DNA of 64,000 nt. Source: Streptomyces alfalfae. Lineage in GTDB: Bacteria; Actinomycetota; Actinomycetes; Streptomycetales; Streptomycetaceae. The translations under genes and the position numbers were made by a program. Shown here piece by piece: positions 50,720 to 57,829 of this stretch; within the stretch, counting starts at the first letter, position 1, and every line of letters starts with the position of its first letter. Below the pieces are notes generated by a model. That model saw nothing but the letters and a program-made list of their open reading frames with translations. It was not told the DNA's origin and made no database searches. The stretch lies in NCBI RefSeq assembly GCF_004127445.1, contig NZ_QEXM01000009.1, positions 1-64,000 on the forward strand, read 5' to 3'.

Positions 50720-50838
50720 GCCGGACGGGGCCGGCAGGGACTGTGTGACCGGGACTTCATGGCCGAGGCCGTATGGCCGTGGCCGTCCCGGTATGACCAG
50801 GGTGGGGACGACCTCCGACAGAGAGGCTGGCCCTCGCA

Positions 50839-50991
50839 ATGCACCGACTGATCGCCGCTTCGCTCACCGTCGCCGCCGGGGCGCTGCTCGCCGTGGGCGC
50901 CGCCCTCGGCATCGTCGCGCTCCTCGACGCCACTCCCGACCAGCCCAACACACCGCTGGTGCACTACGAAACGCCTGAGCGGGGTCAGTGA
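50839..50991 (+). CDS. 50-residue single-pass membrane protein
   Basis: The small protein begins MHRLIAASLTVAAGALLAV and continues as one Ala/Leu/Val-rich membrane helix (residues 4-29), followed by an about 20-residue polar tail (DATPDQPNTPLVHYETPERGQ in part). It ends at TGA six bases before the GTG of the PucR-type regulator, suggesting coupled translation. GAGAGG lies about 13 bases upstream of the ATG. The third-position GC pattern fits a real gene. Function unknown. Confidence 0.72.
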   Translation: MHRLIAASLTVAAGALLAVGAALGIVALLDATPDQPNTPLVHYETPERGQ

Positions 50992-50997
50992 GAGACC

Positions 50998-52332
50998 GTG
51001 GCCACCACCGAGACCCACCCCGCCGACATGGCGCCCCGAGCCGTGCCCTCCCCGGGCGGTCAGGGCACGTCGTCGGCCCGCTCCGCCTGGCGTGACGTAC
51101 CGCCGCGCCAGGTGCGCAGGTTCGCCGCGCTCGCCCTGGAGGAGGTGCCCGCGCTCGCCCAGGACATCCTGCGCGAGATCCGCGCCGAGTACCCCGGACT
51201 CCCCGTCGTCCTCGACGACTCCGGTGAGCCGATGGCGCTCGTGGGCATCCGCCGCGCCCTGGAGGGCTTCGTCCAGCAACTGGCGTCGCACGAGGGCAGG
51301 CCGCGCTATCACCTGGAGGTCTTCCAGGAGTTCGGCCGAGGCGAGGGCCTGCACGGCCGCAGCCTCGACTCGCTCCAGGCGATCTACCGCCTCGGCGTAC
51401 GCCTCGCCTGGCGCCGCCTCGCCGAGATCGGCCAGCAGATAGAGATCCCGCCCCCCGCCATGTACGAGCTGGCGGAGTCCGGCTTCGAGTACCTCGACGG
51501 CCTCGTCGACCAGTCCGTACGCGGCTATGCCGAGGCCGCGGCCCGGGAGGCGGGCGAACGGCTCCGGCTGCAGCGCAAGCTCATGGAGCTGCTGCTCTCG
51601 GAGCGGCGCCCCGACCCCGGCTCCGCGTCCTTCGGCGACCGGGGCCAGGGCCACTCGGCCAAGCAGGGCGCGTTCGGCAGCAACCTCGGCGAGCGGGCCG
51701 CCCGCATCGGCTGGCAGCTTCCCGAGCGCGTCGCGGTGGGCGTGCTGCTCCGCCCCGCCAGGGAGGCCGTCGCCCCCGCGGTCGGCGAGGGCGTCCTGCT
51801 CGACATGGAGGCCGAGCAGCCCCGCATGGTCGTGCCCGACCCCGAGGCCGCGGGCCGCCCCGAACTGCTGCGCCGCGCCATGACCGGCTGGTCGGGAGCC
51901 ATCGGCCCGCCCGTGCCGCTCGCCGACGCCGCGAAGTCGCTGCGCTGGGCCGAAGCAGCCGTACGCCTCATGGAGCGGGGGCTGCTGCCCGCCGGTGAGG
52001 TCCTGCACTGCACGGAGCACACCGAAGCGCTGGTGCTGCTCCAGCCCGAGGAGCTCATCGAGGACCTGGCCCGCCGCTGCCTCGCGCCCCTGGACCACTG
52101 CGGGCCCGCCCACGGCCGCCGCCTCGCCGAGACCCTCCTCGCCTGGCTGGAGACGCGCGGCGGCGCCCCGGAGGTCGCGGCGAGGCTCGGCGTCCACCCG
52201 CAGACCGTGCGCTACCGCCTGCGCCAGATAAGGGAGCTGTGGGGCGACGAGGTGGACGACCCGGACCGCCGCTTCGAGCTGGAACTGGTGCTGCGGGCCC
52301 GGCGGTTGAGGGGCCAGCTGGGACGGGCCTAG
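50998..52332 (+). CDS. PucR-family transcriptional regulator
   Basis: The 444-residue protein has a Pro/Ser-rich N-terminus, an N-terminal helical domain (about residues 35-210: WRDVPPRQVRRFAALALEEVPALAQDI, ESGFEYLDGLVDQSVRGYAEA), a central GGDEF-like/regulatory region, and a C-terminal PucR helix-turn-helix (about 375-430: TLLAWLETRGGAPEVAARLGVHPQTVRYRLRQIRELWG in overlapping form). PucR/CdaR proteins activate purine, sugar or other metabolic genes; the Streptomyces members of this architecture are mostly uncharacterised. The start is GTG at 50998. Confidence 0.88.
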   Translation: MATTETHPADMAPRAVPSPGGQGTSSARSAWRDVPPRQVRRFAALALEEVPALAQDILREIRAEYPGLPVVLDDSGEPMALVGIRRALEGFVQQLASHEGRPRYHLEVFQEFGRGEGLHGRSLDSLQAIYRLGVRLAWRRLAEIGQQIEIPPPAMYELAESGFEYLDGLVDQSVRGYAEAAAREAGERLRLQRKLMELLLSERRPDPGSASFGDRGQGHSAKQGAFGSNLGERAARIGWQLPERVAVGVLLRPAREAVAPAVGEGVLLDMEAEQPRMVVPDPEAAGRPELLRRAMTGWSGAIGPPVPLADAAKSLRWAEAAVRLMERGLLPAGEVLHCTEHTEALVLLQPEELIEDLARRCLAPLDHCGPAHGRRLAETLLAWLETRGGAPEVAARLGVHPQTVRYRLRQIRELWGDEVDDPDRRFELELVLRARRLRGQLGRA

Positions 52333-52350
52333 GAGCTGGTGCTCGCCGGA

Positions 52351-52476
52351 TCCGTGCGCCGGCGGCCCGACTCCGTGCGCCGGCGGCCCGGCTCCGTGCG
52401 CCGGCGGCCCGGCTCCGTGCGCCGGCGGCCCGGCTCCGTGCGCCGGCGACCCGGCTCCTTGCGCCGTCGGCCGGTC
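52351..52476. repeat. Six 21-bp tandem repeats between convergent genes
   Basis: Units start at 52351, 52372, 52393, 52414, 52435 and 52456; units 2-4 are identical (TCCGTGCGCCGGCGGCCCGG plus C), and divergence increases to the right. The last unit runs into the stop codon of the convergent DUF1963 gene (52475-52477). Each unit contains GCCGGC and can form short hairpins, so the array may act as a transcription barrier between the convergent genes. Confidence 0.93.
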
Positions 52477-53344
52477 AGCAGCACTGCCAGGTGAACATGG
52501 CCTTGTCGAAGCGGAGGTCCGCCAGGTCGTCGCGGCGTATGAGCCAGTAGAGGCAGCCGGTGTCGCCCCACATCATGTCCGCCGCGTCGTCCGAGTCGAA
52601 CTGGGCGAGGAGCACCCACTCCCGCATCTCCCCGGCGAGCCGGGGGTCGTGCCAGTCCGTCTCCGGGCCGAGGGCGGCGCGCGCGACCTCCAGCTCGACG
52701 GGGCCCTGCACCGAACGGGGTGTGCCGCCGAGCTGGTGGCCCGCCTCGTCGTCGAGCTGCCACAGGCCGTCGATGAACTGGTCGTCGCACACCGGGTGTT
52801 CGTACTCGCTGAAGGGCTCCGCGTCCGGCGCCAGGACCTCCTGGATCTGCGGATGCGTGGGCTCCGCCACCGTCGGCCCCACGCGCGCGGCGAGCGGCAC
52901 ATGGGGGTAGGCCTCCAGCTCGCAGGGGGTGTCGAGGCGGGTGGTCGACGCTCCCGCCGGGACGTACACGACCCGGGCGCCCGCCCATGTCTGCGGGTCG
53001 TCCACCTCCACGAACGCCTCGTCCTCGCCGTCCGCTTGGCCGTCGTAGTAGAAGAAGGCGAGGGTGCCGGACGCCGGGAACGGTATGTCGAGGGCGCCCG
53101 CCGGCAGCGCCGCGCAGTCCACCGAGGCGATGAACGACAGCGGCCCCTGGCCCTCCCACTCCGGCCACTCCATGGTGTCCGGAAGCCGGGGCTCACCGCC
53201 CAACTGCCCCACCACGGCCTCGTCCCCGCCCGCCGCGGCGAGTCGGATGCCGGGCCGCAGCAGCCCGAGCCAGCGCTCGGCCACGTCGGAGGGAAGGTGC
53301 TCGTGCGCGAGGGCGTACAGCTCACCCGAGGAGTTCTGCGTCAT
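52475..53344 (-). CDS. DUF1963 (YwqG-like) protein
   Basis: The 289-residue protein belongs to the YwqG/DUF1963 family of unknown function: GDEAVVGQLGGEPRLPDTMEWPEWEGQGPLSFIASVDCAAL (in parts, residues 38-80), TLAFFYYDGQ, HQLGGTPRSVQGPVE (about 215-230) and WVLLAQFDSDDAADMMWGDTGCLYWLI near the C-terminus. The acidic, Trp-rich composition and lack of signal indicate a cytoplasmic protein; related domains occur in toxin-immunity and SMI1-like contexts, but no toxin is adjacent. The ATG at 53344 is preferred; ATGs at 53353 and 53356 lie very close to the AGGAGG ribosome site. Confidence 0.83.
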   Translation of the reverse strand: MTQNSSGELYALAHEHLPSDVAERWLGLLRPGIRLAAAGGDEAVVGQLGGEPRLPDTMEWPEWEGQGPLSFIASVDCAALPAGALDIPFPASGTLAFFYYDGQADGEDEAFVEVDDPQTWAGARVVYVPAGASTTRLDTPCELEAYPHVPLAARVGPTVAEPTHPQIQEVLAPDAEPFSEYEHPVCDDQFIDGLWQLDDEAGHQLGGTPRSVQGPVELEVARAALGPETDWHDPRLAGEMREWVLLAQFDSDDAADMMWGDTGCLYWLIRRDDLADLRFDKAMFTWQCC

Positions 53345-53513
53345 GCCCCGCATCATGCCTCCTGCCACTGACAACGCCGCCCGGCGAGCGCCCCGGCCAG
53401 GACACCGGTGAGAGCCCTGGCAATGCCGCCACGCCCGGAGTTGTTCATTCCGCACACAACTTTCACAGCGGCGGCTTCCGCTGCCACCGGGTGGGGCCTA
53501 GCCTCCAAGCCTC

Positions 53514-54278
53514 ATGGACTACTGCCACCCGTGCCGCAGGCACCTCAACGGAGCCCTCGCCTGCCCGGGGTGCGGAACTCCGGCCGAAGCGTGCCGGGAG
53601 TACGGGCGGTCGCTCACCGCCGAAGAGGGGTCCGACGCCCGAGGCGGCGCGTACGGCGAGGAGTCACCCCGCGACGGAGGCCGGGCCGGGGGCCGGGTCC
53701 GCGCCCGCCGCGGGGAGCGCGGTCGCGCCGCGCACCGGCGCAGGCGCCGCAAGGCCCTCCTCGCCACCGCGGGCCTCGCGCTCGCGGCCGGCGGCCTGAG
53801 CCTCGCCGAACTGGGCGCCGAGGCCCCGTCCGAGCAGCCCAGGGCCGCGTCCGCGCCCGACGGCGAGGCGGGGGAGGCCACGGGAGGTGCCACGTCCGCG
53901 CCGGGCGGCGGCGCGTCGGCCGAGGGCGCGGCGGCCACGGCGACGGCGTCGGCGACCAGGAGCGGGCAGGCGAAGGACGCCGGGGAGAAGGCCGGGGAGA
54001 AGGCCGAGAGGAAGGCCGGAGAGAAGGCTGGGGAGAAGGCCGGGGAGGAGGACCGCCGGAGCGACACGGGCGACGGGCGGGACGGGCCGGGGCGGGGCGA
54101 GGAGGGCGGCGACGGGCGGTCGGAGCAGCCCTCGGCGACCGCGCCCCCGGGGGACGATGCCTCCGACGCGCCACGGCCGACCGCGTCCTCGCCCGCCACC
54201 GACGCCCCGAAGCCCACCCCGATGCCGGAGCCGACCCCGACGAGGGAGTGCGACCGCTTCCTGTGGTGGTGCACCTGA
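53514..54278 (+). CDS. SCO2400-type protein: zinc ribbon, membrane helix, disordered tail
   Basis: The 254-residue product begins MDYCHPCRRHLNGALACPGCG, a four-Cys zinc ribbon (CxxC and CxxC, residues 4-20). After an Arg-rich stretch (about residues 65-80) there is one hydrophobic segment (ALLATAGLALAAGGLSLAE), then about 130 residues of low complexity, including a Lys/Glu-rich repeat (AGEKAGEKAERKAGEKAGEK, near residues 155-175). It ends with CDRFLWWC plus Thr, a conserved-looking aromatic pair of Cys. As I recall, the N- and C-terminal signatures define a Streptomyces family named after SCO2400, of unknown function. Confidence 0.82.
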   Translation: MDYCHPCRRHLNGALACPGCGTPAEACREYGRSLTAEEGSDARGGAYGEESPRDGGRAGGRVRARRGERGRAAHRRRRRKALLATAGLALAAGGLSLAELGAEAPSEQPRAASAPDGEAGEATGGATSAPGGGASAEGAAATATASATRSGQAKDAGEKAGEKAERKAGEKAGEKAGEEDRRSDTGDGRDGPGRGEEGGDGRSEQPSATAPPGDDASDAPRPTASSPATDAPKPTPMPEPTPTRECDRFLWWCT

Positions 54279-54283
54279 GCCGA

Positions 54284-54310
54284 GCCCTGCCGCGCAGGCC
54301 TGGGCAGGGC
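54284..54310. terminator. Possible hairpin between convergent genes
   Basis: GCCCTGCC (54284-54291) pairs with GGCAGGGC (54303-54310) around 11 bases, just after the stop of the SCO2400-type gene and before the MarR stop. No U-tract; termination is inferred. Confidence 0.45.
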
Positions 54311-54378
54311 CGAGCGTCGGCCCGGCTCGCGCCCGCAGACATCGTCGTGCGGCGCCGTCGGCCCGTGCGCGCCGGCCC

Positions 54379-54840
54379 CTAGGCCTCCTCGCCCAGCATG
54401 CTCCGCAGCAGTCCTCGCAGTGTCACCCGCTCCTCGTGGGAGAGGCGGCCGAGCGGCTCGCGGGCGAAGTTCAGGGAGTCGCGCAGGCTGCGGGCCACCA
54501 CCTTGCCCTCGGCCGTGGGCGCTGCCAGCTTCACGCGGCGGTCGGCCGGGTCCAGGCGCCGCTCGACCAGGCCGCGCGCCTCCAGGCGGTCGACGATGCC
54601 GGTGATGTTCGACGGCTCGCACTTCAGCTTCTGGGCGATGCGGCGCATCGGCATGGGCTTCAGGGAGAGCAGCCCGAGGACCCGGGCCTGCGCCCCGGTG
54701 AGCGAGTGCCCGGCGGCCGCCTCCTCGTACTCCTCGTGGTAGCGCCCCACGACCGTGCCGATCAGCTCGACGACTTCCAGCGTGAGCGGGTCGGTGCGGG
54801 GGGACGGGGTACCGGAACCGGCGCCGGGGCTGCTCGACAT
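54379..54840 (-). CDS. MarR-family transcriptional regulator
   Basis: The 153-residue protein has the MarR winged helix: LTGAQARVLGLLSLKPMPMRRIAQKLKCEPSNITGIVDRLEARGLVERRLDPADRRVKLAAPT (spanning residues 47-110), with the wing DPADRRVKL. One Cys lies in the recognition region (KLKCEPSN), not at the N-terminal position used by OhrR. It is divergent from the NADP-dependent oxidoreductase gene and probably represses it. A TAACCT box on the minus strand ends seven bases before the ATG at 54840, which suggests a leaderless message and favours this ATG over the one two codons upstream (54846). Confidence 0.9.
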   Translation of the reverse strand: MSSSPGAGSGTPSPRTDPLTLEVVELIGTVVGRYHEEYEEAAAGHSLTGAQARVLGLLSLKPMPMRRIAQKLKCEPSNITGIVDRLEARGLVERRLDPADRRVKLAAPTAEGKVVARSLRDSLNFAREPLGRLSHEERVTLRGLLRSMLGEEA

Positions 54841-54862
54841 GCTCATCAGGTTACCCGGTTAC

Positions 54863-54913
54863 TTGACATCATGAAATATCCAGGAGCATGGTTGTTTCAC
54901 CACATGAAGTATC
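54863..54913. promoter_or_regulatory. Divergent promoter with paired ATGAARTATC repeats
   Basis: CATGAAATATC (54870-54880) and CATGAAGTATC (54903-54913) are direct repeats 33 bases apart, about three helical turns, in an AT-rich pocket. TTGACA at 54863-54868 fits a -35 box for the oxidoreductase gene. They are likely binding sites for the adjacent MarR protein. Confidence 0.55.
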
Positions 54914-54969
54914 TGGTTCACCCTCGTGAGCCGTCACCGCAGATCGAAGTCGTAGGAGGACACCCCCTC

Positions 54970-56004
54970 ATGTCCGTCACCCCTGAACAGCAGCTTCCCT
55001 CCGTCAGCCGCGAGTGGCACCTCGTGCGGCGTCCCGACGGCTGGCCGGTCCCCGAGGACTTCGCGCTGCGCGAGGTCCCCGTCGAGGCCCCGGCCGAGGG
55101 CCGCGTCCTGGTCCGCAACCTCCACTTCTCGGTGGACCCGTACATGCGGGGCCGGATGAACGACGTGAAGTCCTACGTCCCGCCGTTCCAGCTCGACCGT
55201 CCCATGGAGGGCGGCGCGGTCGGCGAGGTCGTGGCCTCGAACGCCGAGGGCTTCGCGGTGGGCGACCACGTCCTGCACTTCGCGGGCTGGCGCGAGTACG
55301 CCTCGGTGCCCGCGCAGCACGCCACCAAGGTCGACCCCGAGGCCGCCCCGCTCTCCGCCTATCTCGGCGTCCTCGGCATGACGGGCCTGACCGCGTACGC
55401 CGGGCTGCTCGAAGTGGCCTCCTTCAAGGAGGGCGACGCCGTCTTCGTCTCCGGCGCGGCCGGCGCCGTCGGCGGCCAGGTCGGCCAGATCGCCAAGCTG
55501 AAGGGCGCCTCGCGCGTCATCGGCTCGGCCGGCTCCGACGAGAAGGTCAAGCTGCTCGTCGAGGAGTACGGCTTCGACGCCGCCTTCAACTACAAGGACG
55601 ACAAGCCCGTCGCCGAGCAGCTCAAGGAGGCCGCCCCCGACGGCATCGACGTCTACTTCGACAACGTCGGCGGTGAGCACCTGGAGGCCGCCATCAGCCG
55701 CCTGAACGTGCACGGCCGCGTCACCATCTGCGGCATGATCGCCGGCTACAACGACAAGGAGCCGACCCCGGCCCCGCGCAACCTCGCCCTCGTCATCGGC
55801 AAGCGCCTGCGCCTGACGGGCATGCTCGTGCAGGACCACAGCGCGCTCCAGCCGGAGTTCGTGCGCGAGGTCGGCGGCTGGATCCGCTCCGGGGAGCTCA
55901 AGTACCGCGAGACGGTGGTCGAGGGCGTCGAGAACGGCGTGGAGGCCTTCCTCGGCATGCTCCGGGGTGAGAACACCGGGAAGATGATCGTCTCCCTCGT
56001 CTGA
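54970..56004 (+). CDS. NADP-dependent medium-chain oxidoreductase (leukotriene B4 dehydrogenase/curA type)
   Basis: The 344-residue zinc-independent MDR protein has SREWHLVRRPDGWP...FALREVPVE at the N-terminus, NLHFSVDPYMRGRMND, an NADP-binding VFVSGAAGAVGGQVGQIAKLKGA (about residue 155-177, AAGAVG motif), FNYKDDKPVAEQL and YFDNVGGEHLEAAI. Members reduce alkenals, alkenones or quinones, protecting against reactive carbonyls. The N-terminus matches the family after AGGAGGACACCCCCTC, so ATG 54970 is firm. Divergent transcription from MarR and the following ohr gene suggest a stress-defence locus. Confidence 0.93.
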   Translation: MSVTPEQQLPSVSREWHLVRRPDGWPVPEDFALREVPVEAPAEGRVLVRNLHFSVDPYMRGRMNDVKSYVPPFQLDRPMEGGAVGEVVASNAEGFAVGDHVLHFAGWREYASVPAQHATKVDPEAAPLSAYLGVLGMTGLTAYAGLLEVASFKEGDAVFVSGAAGAVGGQVGQIAKLKGASRVIGSAGSDEKVKLLVEEYGFDAAFNYKDDKPVAEQLKEAAPDGIDVYFDNVGGEHLEAAISRLNVHGRVTICGMIAGYNDKEPTPAPRNLALVIGKRLRLTGMLVQDHSALQPEFVREVGGWIRSGELKYRETVVEGVENGVEAFLGMLRGENTGKMIVSLV

Positions 56005-56134
56005 GACGCGGCCGACGCTCGACGTCCGCCGAGGCTCGACGCCCACCGAGGATCTTCCGGCATCCGATAACCTGATTCCGCAAACAGTGGTTGTGGGCGC
56101 GCGCCACGTCATGTCTCAGGAGGAATCAGCAGCT

Positions 56135-56563
56135 ATGTCCATCCAGAAGATCGACGTCAAGTACACCGCCGTGGCCACCGCGGAGAACGGCCGCGACGGC
56201 CGTGTCGCCAGCGACGACGGCAAGCTCGACGTCGTCGTGAACCCGCCGAAGGAGATGGGCGGCAGCGGCGCGGGCACCAACCCCGAGCAGCTCTTCGCGG
56301 CGGGCTACAGCGCCTGCTTCCAGGGCGCCCTCGGCGTGGTCGCCCGCAAGGAGAACGCCGACATCTCCGGCTCCACCGTGACCGCCAAGGTCGGCATCGG
56401 CCAGAACGAGTCCGGCGGCTTCGGCCTGGAGGTGGAGATATCCGCCTCCATCCCGAACGTGGACGAGGCCACCGCGCGGTCCCTGGTCGAGAAGGCGCAC
56501 CAGGTGTGCCCCTACTCGAACGCCACGCGCGGCAACATCAAGGTCGAGCTCGCGGTCGCCTGA
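56135..56563 (+). CDS. ohr: Organic hydroperoxide resistance protein (Ohr/OsmC family)
   Basis: The 142-residue protein is a full-length Ohr: TNPEQLFAAGYSACFQGAL with the peroxidatic Cys (about residue 62) and KAHQVCPYSNATRGNI with the resolving Cys (about 126), plus the conserved Arg in NGRDGRVASDDGKLD. Ohr reduces organic hydroperoxides at the cost of lipoylated or thiol donors. Two AGGAGGA-like bases upstream (56118-56124) serve the ATG at 56135. It is separate from the oxidoreductase by about 130 bases and could have its own promoter. The MarR protein nearby lacks the OhrR reactive-Cys position, so control by it is uncertain. Confidence 0.94.
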   Translation: MSIQKIDVKYTAVATAENGRDGRVASDDGKLDVVVNPPKEMGGSGAGTNPEQLFAAGYSACFQGALGVVARKENADISGSTVTAKVGIGQNESGGFGLEVEISASIPNVDEATARSLVEKAHQVCPYSNATRGNIKVELAVA

Positions 56564-56570
56564 CCGCACG

Positions 56571-56613
56571 CCCACAAGGGCCGCAGGCCGCACCCCACAA
56601 GGGCCGCAGGCCG
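56571..56613 (+). repeat. Two copies of a 20-bp repeat after ohr
   Basis: CCCACAAGGGCCGCAGGCCG occurs at 56571-56590 and 56594-56613, directly after the ohr stop. Each copy can form small hairpins. Confidence 0.85.
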
Positions 56614-56620
56614 TACATAC

Positions 56621-56657
56621 GTGAGGGCCGCACCCCGGAGCCGGGCGCGGCCCTCAC
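56621..56657. terminator. Hairpin between ohr and the serine hydrolase gene
   Basis: GTGAGGGCCGC (56621-56631) pairs perfectly with GCGGCCCTCAC (56647-56657) around a 15-base loop that itself contains CCCCGG/CCGGG pairing. It ends 11 bases from the stop of the convergent beta-lactamase-like gene; likely bidirectional. Confidence 0.75.
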
Positions 56658-56668
56658 GCGCGCGTGGG

Positions 56669-57829
56669 TCAGCCCGCGGCGAGTGCCGCCTCGTGGACCG
56701 CGCGGACCAGCCGCTCGTTCTCCGCGGCGGGGCCGCCGGGGAAGGCGTACCGCCGGCGCGTGTAGCCGTAGGCGAGCCCGCCGCGCGGATCGGCGAACGC
56801 CTGCGAGCCCCCGATGCCGCTGTGCCCGATGGTCCCCGCGCCGAGGTAGGGGTGCACGGCCTCGGACGTCGCCTGGAAGCCCACCCCGTACGCCTTGTGG
56901 GCGCGCAGCGCCAGGTCGTGCCCCACCGACTGGACCTGCCCGAACTCCGCGACGGTGGACGCCTTCAGCAGCGCCTCACGGCCGTCCACGCCGGTGACCG
57001 CCGCCGCGTACATCCCGGCGAGGCCCCGCGCGGACGCCACCCCGCCGACCGACGCGGGCCCCTTGGCGCGCACCAGGCGGGAGTTGGGCAGCGCCTCCAG
57101 GTCCGTGGGCTCCGCCGCGTTGCGGTTGAAGGCGATGGAGCCGAGGCTGTGCGGCTGCGGCGGCAGCGAGGCGAGCAGCGCCGCCTCCTCGGGCGTGGGC
57201 GCCATCGGCTGCACGGGACGGAACCGCTTCTCGTGCTCCTCGGGCAGCCCCAGGAAGAAGTCGAGCCCGTACGGTGCGCGCACCCGCTCCTCGTACACCT
57301 CCTGGAGGGTCTGTCCGGTGGCCCGGAGGACGACCTCTCCGGAGAGCGCCCCCACCGTCAGGGCGTGGTAGCCGAAGGCGGTCCCGGGGCGCCAGAAGGG
57401 GCGCTGTGCGGCCATGCGCGCGGCGATGGCCCGGTCGTCGGCGACCTCCTCGGGCGTGAAGCCGGAGTCGGCGCCCACGATCCCGGCCCGGTGCGCGAGC
57501 AGCTCCCGCAGGGTCACCGCGCCCTTGCCCTCGGCGGCGAACTCCGGCCAGTAGTGGGCGACCGCCCGGTCGAGGTCCAGGACGCCGTCCTGCACGAGCA
57601 GGGCGACGACGAGGTGGGCGGCGCCCTTGGTGGAGGAGTAGACGCCGAACAGGCCGTCTTCCGTGCCCTCCGGGCCCGCCCACAGGTCGACGACCTCGCG
57701 GCCCCGTACGTAGGCGGTGAGCCGGCCCTCGTACTCGGGCCGTTCGCCCGCGAGCACGGCGGCGAACTCCTCGCGCACCGCCTCGTACCCCTCGGCGACC
57801 TTCCCCTGCACGCGGATCTCCCGGGTCAT
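56669..57829 (-). CDS. Serine hydrolase of the beta-lactamase (class C)/esterase EstB family
   Basis: The 386-residue protein carries the SxxK catalytic motif YSSTKGA (about residue 68-71), the second motif FGYHALTVG (Tyr) near 160 and HSGIGG near 345, matching esterases and penicillin-binding-like proteins of family VIII rather than true beta-lactamases. It has no signal peptide, so it appears cytoplasmic. Its ATG overlaps the stop of the M14 peptidase gene (ATGA), so they form a pair. Substrate unknown: short-chain esters or peptides are typical for this family. Confidence 0.87.
   Translation of the reverse strand: MTREIRVQGKVAEGYEAVREEFAAVLAGERPEYEGRLTAYVRGREVVDLWAGPEGTEDGLFGVYSSTKGAAHLVVALLVQDGVLDLDRAVAHYWPEFAAEGKGAVTLRELLAHRAGIVGADSGFTPEEVADDRAIAARMAAQRPFWRPGTAFGYHALTVGALSGEVVLRATGQTLQEVYEERVRAPYGLDFFLGLPEEHEKRFRPVQPMAPTPEEAALLASLPPQPHSLGSIAFNRNAAEPTDLEALPNSRLVRAKGPASVGGVASARGLAGMYAAAVTGVDGREALLKASTVAEFGQVQSVGHDLALRAHKAYGVGFQATSEAVHPYLGAGTIGHSGIGGSQAFADPRGGLAYGYTRRRYAFPGGPAAENERLVRAVHEAALAAG

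Noticed and set aside
54379..54840. OhrR assignment for the MarR-family regulator
   Set aside because: The N-terminal reactive Cys expected in OhrR is absent, and the gene is divergent from an oxidoreductase rather than from ohr.
56669..57829. True beta-lactamase (resistance gene)
   Set aside because: The SxxK and Tyr motifs fit family VIII esterases, there is no signal peptide, and Streptomyces commonly carry such cytoplasmic hydrolases.
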